A DNA stretch of 64,000 bases from RPQJ01 sp963846315 (GTDB lineage: Bacteria; Pseudomonadota; Gammaproteobacteria; Steroidobacterales; Steroidobacteraceae): contig CAWJVM010000006.1 in the NCBI GenBank assembly GCA_963846315.1, positions 62,001 to 126,000 of the forward strand. The letters are read 5' to 3'. Shown one piece after another: positions 42,437 through 52,710 of this stretch (positions within the stretch are counted from its first letter, which is position 1; each line of letters begins with the position of its first letter). The notes beneath the pieces were generated by a model. That model ran no database searches. It had not been told where the DNA came from and saw only the letters and a program-made list of their open reading frames with translations. A program made the position numbers and the translations under genes.

Positions 42437-44410
42437 TCAAATCGCGCCTTTCAGCAAGAGCATTGCAGCCGTCTGTTCGTCGCGCTCGCCATGGCAATAC
42501 CTGGCCAGCAGCCGATCGAAGTCGGAGTCTGGGCCGGCCGCCATCGAGAAGAGAGTCAGGCTGGAGCGCAGCTTCATCGCATCGATGCCGCCGAAGATGT
42601 CGATGGCGGTTCCGCACGATGGCTCGAGTTCCAGCAGCGTGCGGGCACATTCCTGCAACCGAGGCCCGAGCCGTGGATGCGCAAGGTACGCCCGCGCCTC
42701 CCGTAGGCCGGTGATGCCAAAACGCAGTGCCGTCGTGCTTCTGCCCAGACCCTTGAGCTGTGGAAACACGAACCACATCCAGTGGGAATCCTTGCGGCCT
42801 CGACGCAGTTCGTCGATCGCCACCTCGAACGTTCCGCCCGACTGGGCTTTGACGAATCGACGCAAGTCGAACGGATCCGCATCGTCCATCGGCACCTCAG
42901 TCAAACGCTCGGATGCCGCGACACGGTTCCGGCCCGACTCCTTGGCGCGAATCAGAACCCTTGAAACCTCTTCCAGCAGATCGACTACCGACGCGCAGTC
43001 GCCGCCCACGCTGGCGACGCCAGCGCTCAGCGTGGCGTGGAACAGTCGGCCGTCCATGTCCTGGATGGGGCTCGACTCGAGCGCTGCGCGGACATTCTCC
43101 GCAATGCGCGCGCCCTCGGCGAGCAGCGCTCCGGGCATCACGATCAGGAATTCCTCACCGCCGTACCGGGCAGCCCAGTGTCCAGCGCTCAGATGGCTCC
43201 GGGCCGCAGCGGCGAAAGCCTCCAATACACGGTCGCCCGCGGGCCAGCCGCGAGTCTTGTTGATCGCGCCGAAGTGGTCCAGGTCGAGCATCACCACGGT
43301 CAGCGGGCAACCGCGCGACCGCGCCGACTCGAAATCCTCGGCAAGTCGTGCACTGAGGAATCGGCGGCTGTAGAGCCCCGTCTGTGGGCATACGTCGGCT
43401 TCGCGTTGCGCCGCCTCGATCAGGCTGCGGCTCTTTAGCGTGAGCGCATCGATCAGTCGTTCCGCGGCGACGCGAGCGACGTTCTCGAAGTGCCGGACCT
43501 CCACGTCCTGATGTGCGCGACGCGATGCGTCCGCCATCTGCTGGTACACCACGAGTTGCTTGCGGCCGCGGACCTTGGCTTCGTAGCCCGCAATCTCGCC
43601 TTCTGTCAGGAACCTTGTGGCTTCAGTGAGTGGACGCAGGAACGTGAGGCCCGCACTGGCGGTCAGGCGCAAGGCCGGCTCCGAGCCGAGTTCCGCAACC
43701 CGGATGCGTGCGACCTGGCCGAGCAGGTCGGAAGCCTCCCGAACAGCCGACTCTTCGTTGTTCCGGACAAGCAGCCATCCGAACTCATCGCCTCCCAGTC
43801 GAGCGACGATGTCCCGCGGCATCAGCATCTCTCGCAGCGCATCGGCAATCGTTCGCAGAATCGTGTCGCCGATGCGCTGACCGAGGCGGTCGTTGATTGC
43901 CTTAAACCGGTCGAGGTCGATGTAGACGAGACCGGCGACATTGCCGCGCCCGACAGCAGCAGTAGCTCGGGCGACCTCCACTTCGAATTCCTGTCGGTTG
44001 ATGAGTCCTGTCAGTACGTCGACGTGGCTGTCCTGCAACAGCAGGCGTCTGGCTCGGGCGATGACTTGCCTGAGCCTCCACATCGTGACGTCGCGTGGGT
44101 CCGACACGGACCCGACGTCGTGCAACGTCCTCAGCAGTGGCACGACCCGCGACGACAATTGCGGTGTCGACGACAGGACGAGCACGGGCTGCGATGAGCG
44201 TTGACGCAGTGCTATGGCGACGCTGTCGAGCACCTCCGCATCTTCGACGAGGATCACGGCCGCCGTCTCTTCATGCGACGGCGTCGTACCCAGCGCGCAC
44301 CGCTGGACGGTAAGACCGGCCTGCTGGATCGCTGCGACAAGGACTTCCGACGTCTGCGAATTCGCCGCGCTGGCGATTGCGACATGCTCGAAGTTGCGCG
44401 TCAGTTCCAT
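42437..44410 (-). CDS. Tandem diguanylate cyclase fused to DUF1810
   Basis: A 657-residue protein in one unbroken frame. Residues ~1-125 resemble a receiver fold lacking the phosphorylated Asp pattern (VAIASAANSQ, AVILVEDAEVL). GGDEF domain 1 (~130-290) has DVLTGLINRQEF, DLDRFKAIND, and RLGGDEFG. GGDEF domain 2 (~340-500) has QTGLYSRRFL, DLDHFGAIN and RYGGEEF. Neither has the RxxD inhibitory site. Residues ~510-655 are a complete DUF1810 domain (DPFDLRRFVKAQSGGTFEVA, SHWMWFVFPQLKGLG, and the end region EQTAAMLLLKG). DUF1810 is usually a stand-alone protein of unknown function. The start at 44410 is used; a TTG at 44464 would add 18 residues and span a 14-bp palindrome (44435-44448). Confidence 0.82.
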   Translation of the reverse strand: MELTRNFEHVAIASAANSQTSEVLVAAIQQAGLTVQRCALGTTPSHEETAAVILVEDAEVLDSVAIALRQRSSQPVLVLSSTPQLSSRVVPLLRTLHDVGSVSDPRDVTMWRLRQVIARARRLLLQDSHVDVLTGLINRQEFEVEVARATAAVGRGNVAGLVYIDLDRFKAINDRLGQRIGDTILRTIADALREMLMPRDIVARLGGDEFGWLLVRNNEESAVREASDLLGQVARIRVAELGSEPALRLTASAGLTFLRPLTEATRFLTEGEIAGYEAKVRGRKQLVVYQQMADASRRAHQDVEVRHFENVARVAAERLIDALTLKSRSLIEAAQREADVCPQTGLYSRRFLSARLAEDFESARSRGCPLTVVMLDLDHFGAINKTRGWPAGDRVLEAFAAAARSHLSAGHWAARYGGEEFLIVMPGALLAEGARIAENVRAALESSPIQDMDGRLFHATLSAGVASVGGDCASVVDLLEEVSRVLIRAKESGRNRVAASERLTEVPMDDADPFDLRRFVKAQSGGTFEVAIDELRRGRKDSHWMWFVFPQLKGLGRSTTALRFGITGLREARAYLAHPRLGPRLQECARTLLELEPSCGTAIDIFGGIDAMKLRSSLTLFSMAAGPDSDFDRLLARYCHGERDEQTAAMLLLKGAI

Positions 44411-44912
44411 GCCCACGATCCCGCGCTCCGACTTGGTCCCAAGGGACCATATTCTGAGTGTCAACAGGATTCAAAATGTGACGCAGGTCTCAGGATTTGC
44501 CGATGACTGACTCGGCTGCGTTGTTCGGTCACCGGTGATCGGCTCGCTTCGCAACGCACTACCGCAGCATCGGCTTGGCCATCACGACAGTCCGCTCGTG
44601 GCCGCTTTTACCGTTCCCGTAAGCGGACGTCGCAGGCGAATAAACGACCCGTTGCGGTAGTTCGCGTTGTAGGGATCGGCGGCGGCTCAGCATCGTGAAG
44701 AGTCACTCGGCGCGATGGTCCCGAACGGCCGGTCCTACGGGCCTGGGCGACGAGACCCGCCAGCGGCATCTGGAGCGTAAGGGACACGAGCGTCAGGCCT
44801 GCGCATCCTTTATTTAGGCAGCTGATCCCAGGCGCCTGCCGTTTCATCGCATTCGACGGGACGCCGCCGGGTCTGCTCAGTAGACTGCGTGCTTCGCTGT
44901 CCAAACACACCT
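44411..44912. other. 502-bp region without recognisable gene
   Basis: Between the DUF1810-fusion gene (minus) and the Ste24-like protease (plus). It holds a perfect palindrome GGTCCC-AA-GGGACC (44435-44448) just upstream of the fusion gene, and a TTGACA on the minus strand (44464-44459) with no good -10. The rest (about 44500-44880) has no frame that looks like protein, and no known RNA fold that I can recognise. It may be decayed DNA. Confidence 0.6.
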
Positions 44913-46274
44913 ATGAACGCTGCAACTCTCTGGCCCGCGCTGACGCGCCGCATCGGCCTGCTGCTGCTGTGCTGTCTGCAGCTTGGCGCGCCCGTGTGCG
45001 CGGCGGAGCTTGCTCAGCCGCATACGCACGCCGGCGAAGACGGCGTGCGCGCGCCGCTGCATATCGCACCGGTCGACGATGCCTGGCGGGCGGCGCTGCC
45101 GCGCGATGCCAAGCTGGCCACGCAGGCCTATCTCGACCGCCTACCCAGGGAAGCGGTAATGCGATCCAACGACTACGACGAGGGTGGCTACTGGCTGCAG
45201 CTTTGGGAGTTCCTGCTCGGTCTCGCCATCGCCGCGCTGATGCTGCATGGCGGCCGTTCGGCCCGCGTGCGCGATTGGACGCAGCGCGTCGGTCCCCGTG
45301 CCCTCCTGTTGCGCGACGGCCTGTACGGAGCCGTCTACGGCCTGGCAACCGGGCTGCTGCTGCTGCCACTGAACTTCTACCGGCGGTACTGGCGTGAACA
45401 CAGCTATGGCATGTCCGCGCAGACTGCCGGTGACTGGTGGGGCGAGTGGACCCTGACCCTGGGCGTCGAGGTTGTCGGCACGGCGGTGGCGGTAGCGCTG
45501 CTGTATGCCGTGTTCCGCCGAGCCGGCGAGCGCTGGTGGCTCTGGGGAGCAGCCGCCTGCTCCGCTTTGCTGGCGTTGATGCTATTCGTCAGCCCGATCC
45601 TTATCGATCCGCTGTTCAACACCTACAAGCCGCTGGAGCACGGTCCGGTGCGCGACGCCGTGCTGGCCATGGCGCAGTCCAATGGCGTGCCGGCTGATGA
45701 GGTCTACGTCTTCGACGCCTCGCGCCAAACCGAACGCGTCAGCGCGAATGTGAGCGGTCTGGGCGGCACGGCAGCGGTGCGGCTCAACGACAACCTGCTC
45801 AATCGCACTTCTCTGCCCGAGATCCGTGCCGTGATGGCACATGAGCTGGGCCACTATGTGCTCAACCACGCGCCGAAGATGTTGATGCAGTTCGGGCTAC
45901 TTATCCTATTCGGATTGCTGTTCTGCCAGTGGGGGATGCGCCAGCTGTTTGCGCGCTATGGGCACCACTGGGGCACGCAGACCGTGGCCGATGTGGCCAG
46001 CTTGCCACTGCTGGCCGCAGTATTCTCTGTTTTCATGCTGGCGGCCACACCGGTGTTTCACAGCATCATCCGTATCCAGGAGATCGAGGCCGACCGCTTC
46101 GGCCTGAATCTAGCCCGCGATCCACATGGCTTTGCCGAGGTGATGCTGAAACTTTCGGACTACCGCAAACCTGATCCGGGGCGCCTTGAGGAGGTGGTCT
46201 TCTTCCATCATCCGAGCGCCCGCCATCGGATTCACGATGCGATGCGCTGGAGGGAGGTGATGGGGACACCATAG
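44913..46274 (+). CDS. M48-family membrane metalloprotease (Ste24/CAAX protease-like)
   Basis: A 453-residue integral-membrane zinc endopeptidase. A signal or first helix (IGLLLLCCLQLGAPVCAA) is followed by a ~60-residue exported region, then several transmembrane helices. The zinc motif is MAHELGHYVLNH, with the third ligand Glu in IQEIEADRFGLNLARD. FDASRQTERVSANVSGLGGT is the conserved Ste24-type region. The natural substrates in bacteria are unknown. Codon use looks slightly richer in A/T than in neighbours, and the gene lies between two empty stretches, so it could be acquired. The ATG at 44913 gives the proper signal. Confidence 0.86.
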   Translation: MNAATLWPALTRRIGLLLLCCLQLGAPVCAAELAQPHTHAGEDGVRAPLHIAPVDDAWRAALPRDAKLATQAYLDRLPREAVMRSNDYDEGGYWLQLWEFLLGLAIAALMLHGGRSARVRDWTQRVGPRALLLRDGLYGAVYGLATGLLLLPLNFYRRYWREHSYGMSAQTAGDWWGEWTLTLGVEVVGTAVAVALLYAVFRRAGERWWLWGAAACSALLALMLFVSPILIDPLFNTYKPLEHGPVRDAVLAMAQSNGVPADEVYVFDASRQTERVSANVSGLGGTAAVRLNDNLLNRTSLPEIRAVMAHELGHYVLNHAPKMLMQFGLLILFGLLFCQWGMRQLFARYGHHWGTQTVADVASLPLLAAVFSVFMLAATPVFHSIIRIQEIEADRFGLNLARDPHGFAEVMLKLSDYRKPDPGRLEEVVFFHHPSARHRIHDAMRWREVMGTP

Positions 46275-46889
46275 CGCGATAGAGAGTGGCGCCGCGGCCG
46301 GTCGGCCCCGGCGCCGGCTCCGGGTCGATTCCGCACTGTCGGCTCGACGCCGCGCATGACCGCTTGTGCCGCATGCAGCCACTCGCGGTGGCCGATGCGA
46401 ATGCCCGCACCCAGCCTGAAGCGGGTATCCGGCTGTGCTCGAGCAAGTTCCGCTTATGGCCGAACGCGGGCATCGCCCGATGTCCGCTTTCTAGCGCAAG
46501 CGCAGCAGTTCTGCCAGCGTCTTTTCGACTTCCAAGATGCTGCCAGATCGTCGCCCAGGTGGCCGGATTGGCCGCCAGTCATACGCGGGTAACGGCATCT
46601 CCGTGATCCGCAGAGACCGGTACGAGTTTCGTGGGTCCACTTCCAACTTACGCGCCCGAGCCGCCTGGCCGAATGGCCGTTTCGGCTTCTCGCCGTACGA
46701 CGTCCCCTTAGGGACAACGGTATAGGGTTCCCGGTGCTTCTCGAGTTGCGAGCGCGGGTCACGATATCTGCCGACAGCAGGGAGTGCGTCTCGATGCGCT
46801 ACATCGTCGCCTCGTCGAGTCTTTCGGCAGTTAGGCCGATTTCGCGCTTGCTATGCTCGTATGGCTCGCCTTGAGCATGGAGCTGGACC
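46275..46889. other. 615-bp region without confident gene
   Basis: Between the protease and the A2M gene. I see no gene with a proper start. On the minus strand a frame of about 95 codons (roughly 46795 to a TAG near 46497) is open and reads smoothly, with the phrases YTVVPKGTSYGEKPKRPFG and SLRITEMPLPAYDWRP and the ending LAELLRLR. It has no ATG or ribosome site, and I do not recognise it. It could be a gene remnant. Near 46873 GGAG precedes the A2M start by seven bases. Confidence 0.5.
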
Positions 46890-49800
46890 ATGGCCCCCGG
46901 CCGCCTGATTGCCCTGATCGCCGCGCTCGCATCGCCGGCGCTGTACGCGGCTGCCCCCACGACGACCAACACCACGGCGACGGCGGCAACACCCGCACCG
47001 ACTAAGCCCGCTGCGCCGGCTGCCACCATCGTGTCGTTCTCGCCGCAGGGTACGACCAAGGCCGTGCGCCAGGTGGTCGCGCGCTTCAGCACCAATATGG
47101 TCGCGCTCGGCGATCCGCGCCTCGCCGATCCGTTCACCATCGCATGCAACGCGCCCGGCCGCGGCCGCTGGATCGACACGCGTAACTGGGCCTACGATTT
47201 CACGAACGACCTGCCCGCCGGACTCAGCTGCACGTTTCAGGTGAAACGCGGCCTCAACGACCTGGCCGGCACTCCCGTCAGCGCGCCGAAGCCATTCCGA
47301 TTCGACACCGGCGGCCCGGCCGTCCTCGCCTCAATGCCGTACGCAGGCTCTGAAGCGATCGACGAAGAGCAGGCATTCCTGCTGAAACTCGATGCGCCGG
47401 CCAGCACCGCATCGATCCGTGCCCATGCGCAATGCGTCGTCGAAGGACTCGCCGAAGCAGTGCCGGTCGTCGTCATCGAAGGCCAGGCTCGCGCGGCGCT
47501 GCTCGCGCAACGTCGCCAGCTTGGCTCCGCGTATTTCCGTATCCTCTGGAAGGACGGCCAAGTCACGAACGAGCGCGTGCGCGACGATTCGATGAAGGCG
47601 GCCGAGCAGCAGGTCGTGGCATTGCGCTGTCAGCGTCGACTGCCGCCTGCCGCGCAGGTCGAACTCGTCTGGGGCCCCGGCATCGCGGCCACGTCTGGTC
47701 TCAAGACGATGGACGAACAGCGGCTCGCATTCCGCGTGCGTCCGGACTTTGCCGCGCGCGTCGAATGCACGCGCACGAATCCCGACGCCGGTTGCCTGCC
47801 GTTCAAGCCGATCGAAGTGCGCTTCACTTCGCCGGTACCGCGCGCGCAGGCGCTCGGGTTGCGGCTCAAGACGGATGCGCAGGTCTTCGAACCCGTGGCG
47901 CCCGACAAAGACCCGGTGACGATGATCGACGCGATCCGCTTTACCGGACCCTTCCCCGCGTCGAGCACCGTGCAGGTGATGCTGCCGACGGAACTCCAGG
48001 ACGATGCGGGGCGATCGCTCTCGAACGCGAAGCGCTTCCCCCTCGACGTGCGGGTCGACGAATACCCGCCGCTCGCCAAGTTCTCGGGCGAGTTCGGCAT
48101 CCTCGAAGCGCGGGAAGGTGGCGTGCTGCCCGTGACGTTGCGCAATCTCGACACGCCTGCGGTCGGCACGCCCGCCGGCATCCTCGCGCGCCAGGTTCGC
48201 GTTGGCCCCGATCCGGCCGCAATCGCCGCCTGGCTGCGCCGCGTCGATGCAGCCTCGGAACCCCGTGGCGACTGGAAGATGGACCCGAAGACGGGCCGCG
48301 GCACCTGGGCGGAACTGACGGGCTCTGTTTCCGTCTTCAACCCGAACGACAGCGCGAGCGCGTTCACCATTCCGATGCCCGCGGGCGAGCGCGAGTTCGA
48401 GGTGGTGGGCGTGCCGCTCAAGAACACGGGCCTGTACGTGGTCGAACTCGAGAGCCGGCGTCTCGGACAAAGCCTGCTCGGCTCCCACCGGCCGCGCTAC
48501 GTCGCGACCGCGGCCCTCGTTACCAATCTCGCGGTGCACTTCAAATGGGGCCGGGAGTCGTCGATCGTCTGGTTGACCACGCTCGACACGGGCAAGCCGG
48601 TGGCGAACGCGGCGATAACGGTGACCGGCGCTTGTGACGGCAAGTTGCGCTGGAGCGGCACCACCGATCGCGACGGCCTGGCGCGTATCGAGCAATCGCT
48701 GGGCGACGACATGACCGGCGACTCCTGCGACTACCAGCCGGAGCGGCCGCTCATCGTGATGGCGCAATCCGGCACCGACTACAGCTTCGCGCTGTCGTGG
48801 TGGACGCAGGGCATTTCGCCCTGGGACTTCGGCCTGCCCGTGGGCAGCAAGTTCGACCTGAACCTGTTCAGCACGGTGCTCGACCGCTCGCTGTTCCGTC
48901 CGGGCGAGACGGTCTCGATGAAGCACTTTCTGCGTCAGCACGCGAGCCCGGGCGTCGTGGTCGACGCGGGAGTACCGGGCGAGCGCAAGGTGGTGATCGA
49001 GCACGACGGCAGGGAGCAGAAATACGAGACGGCCGCGACGTTCGATGCCAACGGCATCGCCGAACAGCAGTGGGTCATCCCGCCCGGCGCCAGAACGGGC
49101 ACCTACAACGTGCGCATCGCGGATGCGCGCGGCGCACTCGAGCGCAGCGTGTCGTTCAAGGTGGAGGACTTCCGCCTGCCCACGATGCGCGCGGAAGTGA
49201 CCGGCCCGGCGAAGCCGCAAGTGCAGCCGCAGATGGTGCCAATCGACCTGCATGTGGCCTATCTTGCCGGCGGCGGCGCGGGCGGCCTGCCCGTGACGCT
49301 GCGCACCTACGTCGATCCGCAGACCATCACGTTCCGCGGCTACGACGAATACACGTTCGGCGGCAACCCGGTGCAGGAAGGCAACAGGCCGCTCGGCAGC
49401 AACGCCGACGAGGGCGACGAGGAAGGCGACGGTGCCTCCATGCTCGAGTCGCAGCGGCAACCCAAAGTGCGCGTCATGCCTTTGACGCTCGACGCGAACG
49501 GCGCGCTGCGCGTCGAGGTCGCGGACCTGCCACGGACCACGGCCAGCTCTACGCTTACCGCGGAACTCGAATATCCCGATTCGAACGGCGAGTTGCTCAC
49601 GCAGACGAGTTACATCCGCGTGCATCCCGCGTCTGTGCACGTGGGCCTGCGCCGCGAAGGCTGGGTCGGATCCGCCGAGCAATTGCGCTTCCGCGTCGTG
49701 GTGCTCGACCTCGACGGCAAGCCGGTGCCGAAGCAGGACGTGCAGGTGAGCCTCTACCAGGCGAGCGATTATTCCTTCCGCAAGCGGCTGATCGGCGGGT

Positions 49801-52703
49801 TCTACGCGTACGAGACTACCCGCGAGACGCGTAAGTTGCCGACCGTCTGCACTGGCAAGACGGACGTTGCCGGGCTCCTCAGCTGCGAAGTCGCGCCGGG
49901 CGTTTCTGGCCAGGTGCTGATGAGGGCCGAGACGAAGGACTCTGCGGGCCGGACGGCCGGCGCGACCGCCTCCGCGTGGGTGGTGGGCGCGGACGACTGG
50001 TGGTTCGGCGGCACGACGGGCGATCGCATGGACGTCCTGCCGGAGCAGCAGGAATACAACGCGGGCCAGACGGCGCGGCTGCAGGTGCGCATGCCGTTCC
50101 GCAGGGCGACGGCACTGGTCACCGTCGAGCGCGAGGGCGTGCTGCGCGGCTTCGTCACGACCTTGAGCGGCAAGCAGCCCGTCGTGAAGCTGCCGATCGA
50201 CGCGGCCGACGCGCCGAACGTCTATGTCTCGGTGCTCGCGGTGCGCGGCCGCATAGCGAAGCCCGAGGGCAGTCGCAAGGTCGCTGCCGACAAGGCCGTG
50301 ACTGCACTGGTGGACCTCAACAAGCCCGCCTTCCGGCTCGGCAACGCGCGCCTGCGCGTCGGCTGGAAGCCGCACCGGCTCGACGTCGCCGTGACGCCGG
50401 ATCGCAAGCTCTACGGCGTGCGCGAGAAGGCGGAGGTACAGATCGTCGTGAAGCGCGCGGACGGCACGCCGCTGCCTGCCGGCAGCGAAGTCGCGATTGC
50501 CGCCGTCGATGAAGCGCTGCTGCAACTCTCGCCCAACAATTCCTGGTCGCTGCTCGATGCCATGATGGGCGAACGCGGCCTCGAGGTGTGGACGGCTACC
50601 GCACAGATGCAGGTCGTCGGTAAGCGGCACTACGGCCGTAAGGCCGTGCCGCACGGCGGCGGCGGCGGACAAGACCACGCGCGGCGCACGTTTGGCACAC
50701 TGCTGCTGTGGCAGGGCCGCGTGATGCTCGATGCGAATGGCACCGCAAAGGTCGTGGTGCCGCTCAACGACTCGCTCTCGACGTTTCGTATCGTGGCTGT
50801 CGCCAGCGGCGGAGCTCAGCTCTTCGGAACCGGCAGTGCCAGCCTCACCACGACGCAGGACCTGATCCTGCTCTCCGGGCTGCCGCCGCTGGTGCGCGAA
50901 GGCGATCGCTTCCTCGCCACGTTCACCGCGCGCAATACCAGTAACGAGCCACAGCGCGTCACGCTCGAAGCCACGCTCACGCCCGGTCAGCCGCTCGACA
51001 ACCGCGAGATCGAGCTGGCACCTGGCGAGGCCCGCGATCTGGCGTGGTCGGTGGCCGCGCCTGTGGGTGCAACGAGCCTCCGGTGGGACGTGCGCCTGCG
51101 CAAGGCGGACAGCTCGAGCGGCGACCGCTTGCAGGTGACGCAGCAGGTGGTTGCTGCCTTCCCGGTGCGCACTTACCAGGCGACGATTACGCAGCTCACC
51201 GCGCCGTGGACCGTGCCGGTCGCATTGCCGAAGGGCGCGGTGCCCGGCCGCGGCGGCATCGACGTGTCCGTTCAGGCAAAGCTGGCGGAGAACCTCGCTG
51301 GCGTACGCGAATTCATGTCGCGCTATCCGTACACGTGCCTCGAGCAGAACCTGTCGCGCTCGATCGCGCTCGGCAATCGCAACCAGTGGAACGCATGGAT
51401 GGAGCGCCTGCCGTCGTATCAGGACGGCGCAGGCCTGCTCAAGTACTTCCCGTCGAACGCTTTGCCGGGGGAGGACGTGCTCACCGCCTACGTGCTGACG
51501 ATCTCCGATGCAGCGGGCTGGCCCATCCCGGGTGCGCCGCGCGCGCGGATGATCGACGGCCTGACCGCCTTCGTCCGCGGCAACATCCAGCGCGATTCCG
51601 CGCTGCCGACGGCCGACCTCACCGTGCGTAAGCTCGCGGCGATCGCCGCGCTCTCGCGCTATCGCCGGGCCGAGGCGAACATGCTCGATAGCCTGCAGCT
51701 GACGCCGAACCTGTGGCCCACCTCGGCGTTGCTCGACTGGTTCGACATCCTGACCCGGCTCGAAGGCGTGCCGAACCGCGCCATGCGACTCGCGGAGACC
51801 GGCGACGTCCTGCGCTCGCGCGTCACCTACAACGGCACGACGATGACGTTCTCGACGGAGCGGCTCGACGCGCTGTGGTGGCTGATGATTTCCACGGACT
51901 CGAATGCGGCGCGTTTCCTGATGACCGCGGTGGACGACCCGAAGTGGCGCGAAGACGTGCCGCGGCTCGTGCGCGGCCTGCTCGGCCGCCAACAGCGCGG
52001 CCACTGGAACACCACCGTGGCCAATGCCTGGGGCACGCTCGCCATGCAGCGCTTCTCGGCGAAGTTCGAGTCGACGCCGGTGACCGGCAAGACCGGCATC
52101 GCGCTCGGCACGACGCGCCGCGAACTGACGTGGCCTTCGCCCGAGGCGTCTCGCGCGGTCTCGCTGCCGTGGCCAACGGAGCGCACCAATCTCGGCGTGG
52201 CCCACCTGGGCACCGGCAAGCCATGGGTGCTGGTGAAGACCAGCGCCGCATTGCCGCTCGACGCGCCCATCACCAGCGGCATGGCGGTGACGCGCGGCGT
52301 CGAAGCCGTGCAGCAGAAGACGGCGGGCCGCTGGAGCCGCGGCGACGTGGTGCGCGTGAAACTCCAGGTCGACGCGCAGTCGGACGCGACGTGGCTTGTC
52401 GTCGACGATCCGGTCCCCGCCGGCGCGACGATACTCGGCAGCGGCCTCAGCGGCCAGTCGCAGCGGCTCACGCAGAGCGAGCGCAACACGGGCTACGCAT
52501 GGCCCGCATTCGAAGAGCGACGCTTCGAGGCCTTCCGCGCGTACTACCGCTTCGTGCCGAAGGGCCGATTCACGGTCGAGTACACGATGCGGCTCAACAA
52601 CCCGGGCACGTTCCAGCTGCCCGCCACGCGGGTCGAAGTGATGTACGCGCCCGAAACGTATGCCGAGCAACCGAACGCGCCGCTGACGGTCGAGGCGCCG
52701 TGA
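46890..52703 (+). CDS. Alpha-2-macroglobulin family protein, thioester form
   Basis: A 1937-residue bacterial A2M that would trap attacking proteases in the periplasm. It begins with a signal peptide (LIALIAALASPALYA) but has no lipobox, unlike E. coli YfhM, so it seems soluble or anchored in another way. After a Thr/Ala/Pro linker come macroglobulin-like beta domains. The bait region should be near the middle; a run of acidic residues (GNADEGDEEGDG-like, about residue 840) is one visible linker. The thioester is intact: C1483-L-E-Q1486 in YPYTCLEQNLS. The complement-like helical domain follows, and a final beta domain ends the protein. At 1937 residues it is longer than YfhM (~1650). PBP1c follows 7 bp later. 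Confidence 0.93.
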   Translation: MAPGRLIALIAALASPALYAAAPTTTNTTATAATPAPTKPAAPAATIVSFSPQGTTKAVRQVVARFSTNMVALGDPRLADPFTIACNAPGRGRWIDTRNWAYDFTNDLPAGLSCTFQVKRGLNDLAGTPVSAPKPFRFDTGGPAVLASMPYAGSEAIDEEQAFLLKLDAPASTASIRAHAQCVVEGLAEAVPVVVIEGQARAALLAQRRQLGSAYFRILWKDGQVTNERVRDDSMKAAEQQVVALRCQRRLPPAAQVELVWGPGIAATSGLKTMDEQRLAFRVRPDFAARVECTRTNPDAGCLPFKPIEVRFTSPVPRAQALGLRLKTDAQVFEPVAPDKDPVTMIDAIRFTGPFPASSTVQVMLPTELQDDAGRSLSNAKRFPLDVRVDEYPPLAKFSGEFGILEAREGGVLPVTLRNLDTPAVGTPAGILARQVRVGPDPAAIAAWLRRVDAASEPRGDWKMDPKTGRGTWAELTGSVSVFNPNDSASAFTIPMPAGEREFEVVGVPLKNTGLYVVELESRRLGQSLLGSHRPRYVATAALVTNLAVHFKWGRESSIVWLTTLDTGKPVANAAITVTGACDGKLRWSGTTDRDGLARIEQSLGDDMTGDSCDYQPERPLIVMAQSGTDYSFALSWWTQGISPWDFGLPVGSKFDLNLFSTVLDRSLFRPGETVSMKHFLRQHASPGVVVDAGVPGERKVVIEHDGREQKYETAATFDANGIAEQQWVIPPGARTGTYNVRIADARGALERSVSFKVEDFRLPTMRAEVTGPAKPQVQPQMVPIDLHVAYLAGGGAGGLPVTLRTYVDPQTITFRGYDEYTFGGNPVQEGNRPLGSNADEGDEEGDGASMLESQRQPKVRVMPLTLDANGALRVEVADLPRTTASSTLTAELEYPDSNGELLTQTSYIRVHPASVHVGLRREGWVGSAEQLRFRVVVLDLDGKPVPKQDVQVSLYQASDYSFRKRLIGGFYAYETTRETRKLPTVCTGKTDVAGLLSCEVAPGVSGQVLMRAETKDSAGRTAGATASAWVVGADDWWFGGTTGDRMDVLPEQQEYNAGQTARLQVRMPFRRATALVTVEREGVLRGFVTTLSGKQPVVKLPIDAADAPNVYVSVLAVRGRIAKPEGSRKVAADKAVTALVDLNKPAFRLGNARLRVGWKPHRLDVAVTPDRKLYGVREKAEVQIVVKRADGTPLPAGSEVAIAAVDEALLQLSPNNSWSLLDAMMGERGLEVWTATAQMQVVGKRHYGRKAVPHGGGGGQDHARRTFGTLLLWQGRVMLDANGTAKVVVPLNDSLSTFRIVAVASGGAQLFGTGSASLTTTQDLILLSGLPPLVREGDRFLATFTARNTSNEPQRVTLEATLTPGQPLDNREIELAPGEARDLAWSVAAPVGATSLRWDVRLRKADSSSGDRLQVTQQVVAAFPVRTYQATITQLTAPWTVPVALPKGAVPGRGGIDVSVQAKLAENLAGVREFMSRYPYTCLEQNLSRSIALGNRNQWNAWMERLPSYQDGAGLLKYFPSNALPGEDVLTAYVLTISDAAGWPIPGAPRARMIDGLTAFVRGNIQRDSALPTADLTVRKLAAIAALSRYRRAEANMLDSLQLTPNLWPTSALLDWFDILTRLEGVPNRAMRLAETGDVLRSRVTYNGTTMTFSTERLDALWWLMISTDSNAARFLMTAVDDPKWREDVPRLVRGLLGRQQRGHWNTTVANAWGTLAMQRFSAKFESTPVTGKTGIALGTTRRELTWPSPEASRAVSLPWPTERTNLGVAHLGTGKPWVLVKTSAALPLDAPITSGMAVTRGVEAVQQKTAGRWSRGDVVRVKLQVDAQSDATWLVVDDPVPAGATILGSGLSGQSQRLTQSERNTGYAWPAFEERRFEAFRAYYRFVPKGRFTVEYTMRLNNPGTFQLPATRVEVMYAPETYAEQPNAPLTVEAP

Positions 52704-52710
52704 CGGAGCG

